A program made the position numbers and the translations under genes. A stretch of DNA of 8,820 bases from Clostridiales bacterium (lineage in GTDB: Bacteria; Bacillota; Sulfobacillia; UBA995), in NCBI GenBank assembly GCA_003517845.1, contig DOZU01000167.1, positions 1 to 8,820 of the forward strand. The letters are read 5' to 3'. The number at the start of each line of letters is the position of its first letter. Within the stretch, counting starts at the first letter, position 1. This document shows, in pieces, positions 5,322-8,820 of this stretch. The notes under the pieces were generated by a model. It searched no databases, was not told the DNA's origin, and saw only the letters and a program-made list of their open reading frames with translations.

Positions 5322-6916
5322 CGGCGGAACGCCCCCTTCCGCTTCAGCCACCGGGCGAGCCGAGGGCCGAGCGCCGGCACGAGTTCGAAGTCCCGCTCCC
5401 GCAAACCTCCCGTCAGGAGCAGCATAAGCGCGTACGCGGCCATGGCCAGGCCGATGGCGATGAGGGTGGCCTGTCCGTTGCTCCCGAGCAACGCGAGGAA
5501 GTAGCGATATCCCCCCACGGCGGCAAGACTCATCGCCATCGTCGCCGCGATCGGCTTCGCGAGCGTGTCGCGGACCGCTATCCCGGCGCCCGTCAGTGCC
5601 TTCACCCCCGCCAGGTTCAGGCTCGCGGCTACCATGAAGCCCAGCGTGGTGCCGAGGGCGGCGCCCCGTATGCCGAAGGCGGGCATGCCGGTTAGAGTCC
5701 AGCTCAGGACAAGCTTGCAGGCTGCGCCGAGCAGCAGGTTGCGCACGGGGAGGTCCGTACGCCCCAGACCTTGCAGGACACCGCTGGTCGTCTGCTGCAA
5801 GGTCAGGAACAGGAGGCCGCCGGCCATGGCAGCTATGGGGGCACCCGCCTCCGGAATTCCGAACAACAGGTCGGCGATGGGGGTGGCCAGCAAGTACAGC
5901 CCCACCGTGGCGGGGATGGCTATGAGCAAGGTTATCCGGATGGCGGCGGTCGCGCGGGCATGGATCGATGCCTTGTCATTGAGTGCGTGGGCCTCCGACA
6001 CCGACGGGACCAGACTCGCCTGCAGCGCCGAGGTGAATACGGTAGGCATGTTGACCAGAGTAAGCGCCATGCCGGTAAGCTGTCCGTAAAGCCGGGTCGC
6101 ATCGGTAGGGGTTAAGCCGATGGCGATGAGACGGTTGGGTACTACTGCCAGATCGATGAGGTTCATGATCGATACGACGGTGCCGGCGAGCGATATCGGG
6201 ACCGCCAGACGGAGGATCGACATTGTGATCTTCGAGGCGGAAGGTGCGACCGGCAAGGGACGCGGTCCCAGCAGGGGGGATGCCCCCCGCTTTGAGTAGA
6301 AGATCGCCAGCAGCGCGATCAGGCCCGCCACTGCTCCCGCCGACGCCCCGAAAGTGGCGCCCGCGGCTGCCATGGGCAGACTTATGCGGAGCAGGTAATG
6401 CGCGAGCAGCAGCATGGTCAATACCCTTATCACCTGTTCGGCGACCTGGGAGATGGCGGTGGGCATCATGATCTGCTGTCCCTGAAAATAGCCCCGCATG
6501 GCCGAAGCCACCGATACGATGAGGACGGCGGGCGACAGGGCGACGATGGCATAGTAGGCGTCGGCATTATGGGCGACGTGAACCGCTATGAGCCGGGCGG
6601 TGAAGAACATCAGTACCGAGAACAGGAGACCGAGTGCTCCCATGAGGGCGAGAGAGATGTGGAACGTGCGGCGTGCCGCGCCGGCCATCCCCTGGGCCAG
6701 GTGCCCTGCTACCAGCTTCGAGATGGCCACGTTGATCCCGACGGTGGAAATGGTCAGGATGGCCGCATAGACGGGATGCGCCATCTGGAAGAGACCCATC
6801 CCCTCGTCACCCAGAACGCGCGTGAGGGGGATACGATACACCGCACCCAGGGCTCTACTGATGAGACCGGCGGTCGCAAGCGTCATGGCCCCTTGGAGGA
6901 AAGATTGCTTTCTCAC
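5318..6916 (-). CDS. spoVB: SpoVB/YabM-family polysaccharide or lipid-linked precursor flippase
   Basis: This family (MVF/MATE-like, with SpoVB, YabM and MurJ) moves lipid-linked glycan precursors across the membrane; SpoVB is needed for spore cortex synthesis. The 532-residue product is hydrophobic throughout, with roughly 14 membrane segments. It begins with the typical SFLQGAMTLATAGLISRALG and VYRIPLTRVLGDEGMGLFQM, followed by TVGINVAISKLVA, and has MRGYFQGQQIMMPTAISQVAEQ in the first half. The second half contains TTSGVLQGLGRTDLPVRN. The GTG start at 6916 has GAAGGGA about 10 bases upstream. Bacillus carries yabM at this position and spoVB elsewhere, so the symbol marks the family rather than a proven orthologue. 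It is the first gene after the extended -10 promoter near 7000. Confidence 0.9.
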   Translation of the reverse strand: MRKQSFLQGAMTLATAGLISRALGAVYRIPLTRVLGDEGMGLFQMAHPVYAAILTISTVGINVAISKLVAGHLAQGMAGAARRTFHISLALMGALGLLFSVLMFFTARLIAVHVAHNADAYYAIVALSPAVLIVSVASAMRGYFQGQQIMMPTAISQVAEQVIRVLTMLLLAHYLLRISLPMAAAGATFGASAGAVAGLIALLAIFYSKRGASPLLGPRPLPVAPSASKITMSILRLAVPISLAGTVVSIMNLIDLAVVPNRLIAIGLTPTDATRLYGQLTGMALTLVNMPTVFTSALQASLVPSVSEAHALNDKASIHARATAAIRITLLIAIPATVGLYLLATPIADLLFGIPEAGAPIAAMAGGLLFLTLQQTTSGVLQGLGRTDLPVRNLLLGAACKLVLSWTLTGMPAFGIRGAALGTTLGFMVAASLNLAGVKALTGAGIAVRDTLAKPIAATMAMSLAAVGGYRYFLALLGSNGQATLIAIGLAMAAYALMLLLTGGLRERDFELVPALGPRLARWLKRKGAFRR

Positions 6917-6996
6917 GCTGACCGCGTCCCTTCGGTCCCCGCCGGAGGCGGGAGGCCGTCCAGGGTTCGGGCGCGGGTCGCCCGCATCACGCCCGA

Positions 6997-7008
6997 ATTA
7001 TATCATAT
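6997..7008 (-). promoter_or_regulatory. Extended -10 promoter ahead of the flippase-to-divIC run
   Basis: The minus strand reads TATG-A-TATAAT (7007-6997), a perfect extended -10 element. No good TTGACA lies 16-18 bases upstream, which is acceptable for extended -10 promoters. Transcription would start near 6990, giving a leader of about 73 bases before the GTG at 6916. The leader contains a 6-bp hairpin (6938-6952). A sporulation-specific promoter was considered; the sigma-E match is poor. Confidence 0.6.
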
Positions 7009-7057
7009 GGTGAACGCGATTGGCCTATCGCGCGCCTCAGGTCATGCCGCGTGCCGG

Positions 7058-7621
7058 CTACTGCTCCATCTGTTTGGCCAGGAAACTGGCGGCTGTCTCC
7101 GCGAGCTTCACCTCAAGCTCGCCCATCTCCGCGTCCGGCTCCTTCGAACAGATGATCACGGCGCCGATGGGGTCGCCGCCGGTGATGATCGGGGCCATCA
7201 CCACGATGGAGAACCTGCACACCTCATCGTCGGCCAGGATAACGCAGCCGGTGACTCCTTTCTGCTCCCCCGGACGGACTACGAGCGAACTACGTCGTTC
7301 CTCCATGACCTGCTCGATTGCCGGGGAAATGGCTTTGCCCATGAACTCCTTCTTCGGTGCTCCCGCGACGGCGATCATCTGATCGCGATCGGCGATGAGC
7401 GCGATATGGCCGATCGCCTCGTGCAGGGAGTCGGCGTATTCCCTGGCGAAGTCGCCTAGTTGACCGATGGGTGAATACTTCTTGAGGATAACCTCTCCGT
7501 CCCGGTCGACGAAGATCTCCAGTGGGTCGCCCTCCCGGATGCGGAGAGTCCGCCGGATCTCTTTGGGGATCACGACCCGACCGAGATCATCGATGCGCCG
7601 GACGATGCCGGTGGCCTTCAT
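7058..7621 (-). CDS. spoVT: Stage V sporulation protein T, AbrB-family forespore regulator
   Basis: SpoVT is a tetrameric DNA-binding regulator that activates and represses sigma-G genes in the forespore. Residues 1-50 form the AbrB-type swapped-hairpin DNA-binding domain: MKATGIVRRIDDLGRVVIPKEIRRTL, then REGDPLEIFVDRDGEVILKKYSP. Residues about 55-185 form the GAF-like domain, containing ALIADRDQMIAVAGAPKKEF and IGAVIICSKEP. The 187-residue length is close to the Bacillus protein. The ATG at 7621 has a strong GGAGGAGGGG ribosome binding site. A near-consensus sigma-G promoter lies at 7700-7670, as expected for this gene. It is the usual first member of the block. Confidence 0.96.
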   Translation of the reverse strand: MKATGIVRRIDDLGRVVIPKEIRRTLRIREGDPLEIFVDRDGEVILKKYSPIGQLGDFAREYADSLHEAIGHIALIADRDQMIAVAGAPKKEFMGKAISPAIEQVMEERRSSLVVRPGEQKGVTGCVILADDEVCRFSIVVMAPIITGGDPIGAVIICSKEPDAEMGELEVKLAETAASFLAKQMEQ

Positions 7622-7669
7622 GTTGCCCCTCCTCCTGTCGGGTGCCGTCGGTCGCGCCCGACCTACGGC

Positions 7670-7700
7670 TAGTATAGAGGGGGGCTAACACTTTTATTCA
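7670..7700 (-). promoter_or_regulatory. Sigma-G (forespore) type promoter for spoVT
   Basis: On the minus strand a -35 TGAATA (7700-7695) and a -10 TATACTA (7676-7670) are separated by 18 bases. The sigma-G/sigma-F consensus is about TGAATA, 17-18 bases, CATACTA, so only the first -10 base differs. Transcription would begin near 7663, about 40 bases before the ATG. Bacillus spoVT is sigma-G dependent, which supports the reading. Confidence 0.82.
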
Positions 7701-7731
7701 GGCTTTCCAGGCGATGCCGTCTACGCTGCAG

Positions 7732-8796
7732 CTACGAACCAGTATAGGTCACGGGCGCAGCATTTCGGCGTTCTTCCAGCCATGCCTCAAAAGCCTGCCC
7801 GCGGCGCTCGGTCAACAGCTCTTCCGTGGCCGCCGCCTCTACCTCCTCGAAGGAGGGTTGGCGGGCAGGGGCGACGGAGTCCGCGCGGATAATGTGGTAG
7901 CCGTGGGCCGTCTTGACCGGCTCGCTGATCTCGCCCTCGCCGAGGGCGACCGCCGCTGCCACGAACTCCGGCACGAGGCGTTCATCTCCGGGGGAGATAG
8001 CCCAGGGCAGTTGGCCACCCTCTTCCCGACTCCCAGGGTCGAGCGAGCGCTCCACCGCAAGCTGCGCGAAGTCCTCCCCGGCCAGGATCAGCCGCCGGAC
8101 TTCCTCGGCCTCGGCCTGGGTGGCAACGAGAATGTGGCGCACCTGAACGGATAGCGGCTGAGCATGCCGCTCGGGGTCCTGGTCGTAGAATGCCCGCACT
8201 TCCTCGGGACTGACGGCCACTTCCCGGGTTATCTCCGCGAACATCGATTGAGCGGCGAGCAATGCCCTTATGAGCGCCTCCAGGTCAGCGCGAGTGACCC
8301 GGGCCTCGCGCATGGCCTGTTCTCGAGCTTCCTCGCCTTCGTACAACTGGGCCATGCTGCCCAGGAGCGCATCCGTCTGCCGGGCAACTTCCTCGTCGGC
8401 CGGCAAGAGTTGCCCGGCGGTGGCCTCCGCCAGGATGAGTCGTTCGTCGATGAGTTGTTCCAGCAGTTCCTCGTTGGTACCAGGCTGGGCCAGGAGGAAA
8501 CGCGCAAGCCGGTCACGGGAGTTGACGTGACCCTGGGTAATGGTCTGGCCGCCCACTGTGGCCAGCACCCGGGGACCGCTGACCCACCGCTCATCGATAT
8601 GCTCCCACAGCCCCCAGACAGCAAATCCCAGGATGAGCACGGCGCCGAGCACGATGACGAGGACCCGCTGCCACGGCTTCAACCAGATCGGAGACTTCCT
8701 TTGCCTGAGCGAGCGTCGCCGGCGCTCGGTCCGGCGGCGAGTCGCCCGGGCGACGGAAACCGTCCGGGCCGGGTTCGAACGCCGTGCCTCACCCAC
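7732..8796 (-). CDS. Membrane-anchored parvulin-type peptidyl-prolyl isomerase (PrsA/SurA-like foldase)
   Basis: This is a likely extracytoplasmic foldase that catalyses prolyl cis-trans isomerisation of exported proteins. The 354-residue product has an arginine-rich cytoplasmic N-terminus (1-43), one membrane segment (about 45-63), and a helical SurA-N-like region (78-205, with ATVGGQTITQGHVN and LLEQLIDERLILAEA). The parvulin domain follows (218-306: VRHILVATQAEAEEV, EDFAQLAVERSLDP, EEGGQLPW, PVKTAHGYHIIRAD) and a helical C-terminal tail. There is no lipobox cysteine, so unlike Bacillus PrsA it is held by a transmembrane helix rather than a lipid. GTG at 8796 has AGAGGAG at normal spacing. 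It directly precedes the spoVT promoter; the next upstream gene is outside the window. Confidence 0.9.
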   Translation of the reverse strand: MGEARRSNPARTVSVARATRRRTERRRRSLRQRKSPIWLKPWQRVLVIVLGAVLILGFAVWGLWEHIDERWVSGPRVLATVGGQTITQGHVNSRDRLARFLLAQPGTNEELLEQLIDERLILAEATAGQLLPADEEVARQTDALLGSMAQLYEGEEAREQAMREARVTRADLEALIRALLAAQSMFAEITREVAVSPEEVRAFYDQDPERHAQPLSVQVRHILVATQAEAEEVRRLILAGEDFAQLAVERSLDPGSREEGGQLPWAISPGDERLVPEFVAAAVALGEGEISEPVKTAHGYHIIRADSVAPARQPSFEEVEAAATEELLTERRGQAFEAWLEERRNAAPVTYTGS

Positions 8797-8820
8797 GCGG
8801 ATTCTCCTCTCTACTCCCCG

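Noticed and set aside
6398..7459. Long plus-strand open frame (353 codons) across the flippase and spoVT
   Set aside because: It runs antisense to two well-supported genes and an intergenic promoter, and its translation is His-, Gly- and Asp-rich without any fold signature.
1..8820. CRISPR arrays, insertion sequences, integrases, toxin-antitoxin pairs, riboswitches
   Set aside because: No direct repeat series, terminal repeats with a transposase, integrase signature or recognisable riboswitch core was seen on either strand.

Overview
The window looks like a chromosomal segment of a GC-rich (roughly two thirds G+C by eye), endospore-forming member of the Bacillota. The gene order spoVT - spoVB/yabM - mazG - hup - rqcP - (spoIID-like) - yabP - (lytic transglycosylase) - yabQ - divIC is the conserved spoVT-to-divIC block of spore formers. 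It is encoded entirely on the minus strand, so it reads from high to low coordinates. The species cannot be named from this sequence alone.

Layout in transcription order, minus strand. 8796-7732 encodes a membrane-anchored parvulin-type foldase. 7700-7670 is a near-consensus forespore (sigma-G type) promoter in front of spoVT (7621-7058). A second promoter with an extended -10 (about 7007-6997) precedes a closely packed run: a SpoVB/YabM flippase (6916-5318), MazG (5321-4575), HU (4588-4313), RqcP (4296-4030) and a SpoIID/LytB-type protein (3997-3065). yabP (2987-2691), a GH23-type lytic transglycosylase with three membrane segments (2600-1713), yabQ (1654-1292, apparently from a CTG start) and divIC (1236-856) follow. 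A consensus housekeeping promoter (808-780) then drives a tRNA-Met(CAT) / tRNA-Lys(CTT) pair. The only plus-strand gene is the C-terminal part of a protein with a PD-(D/E)xK-like nuclease signature (to 422). It converges on the tRNAs across a 169-base gap holding two strong inverted repeats.

Functionally the block joins envelope work for sporulation and division (flippase, YabP, YabQ, DivIC, two lytic-transglycosylase-type peptidoglycan enzymes) with forespore gene control (SpoVT) and general housekeeping (MazG, HU, RqcP, foldase). The least standard part is the pair of peptidoglycan enzymes set around yabP.

I did not find a convincing undescribed system. There is no CRISPR array, transposon, phage module or defence island here. 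The best second-look items are the SpoIID-like plus lytic transglycosylase pair, the CTG start of yabQ, the tandem hairpins in front of yabP, the hairpin-presented ribosome binding site of mazG, and the partial nuclease-like gene at the left edge.
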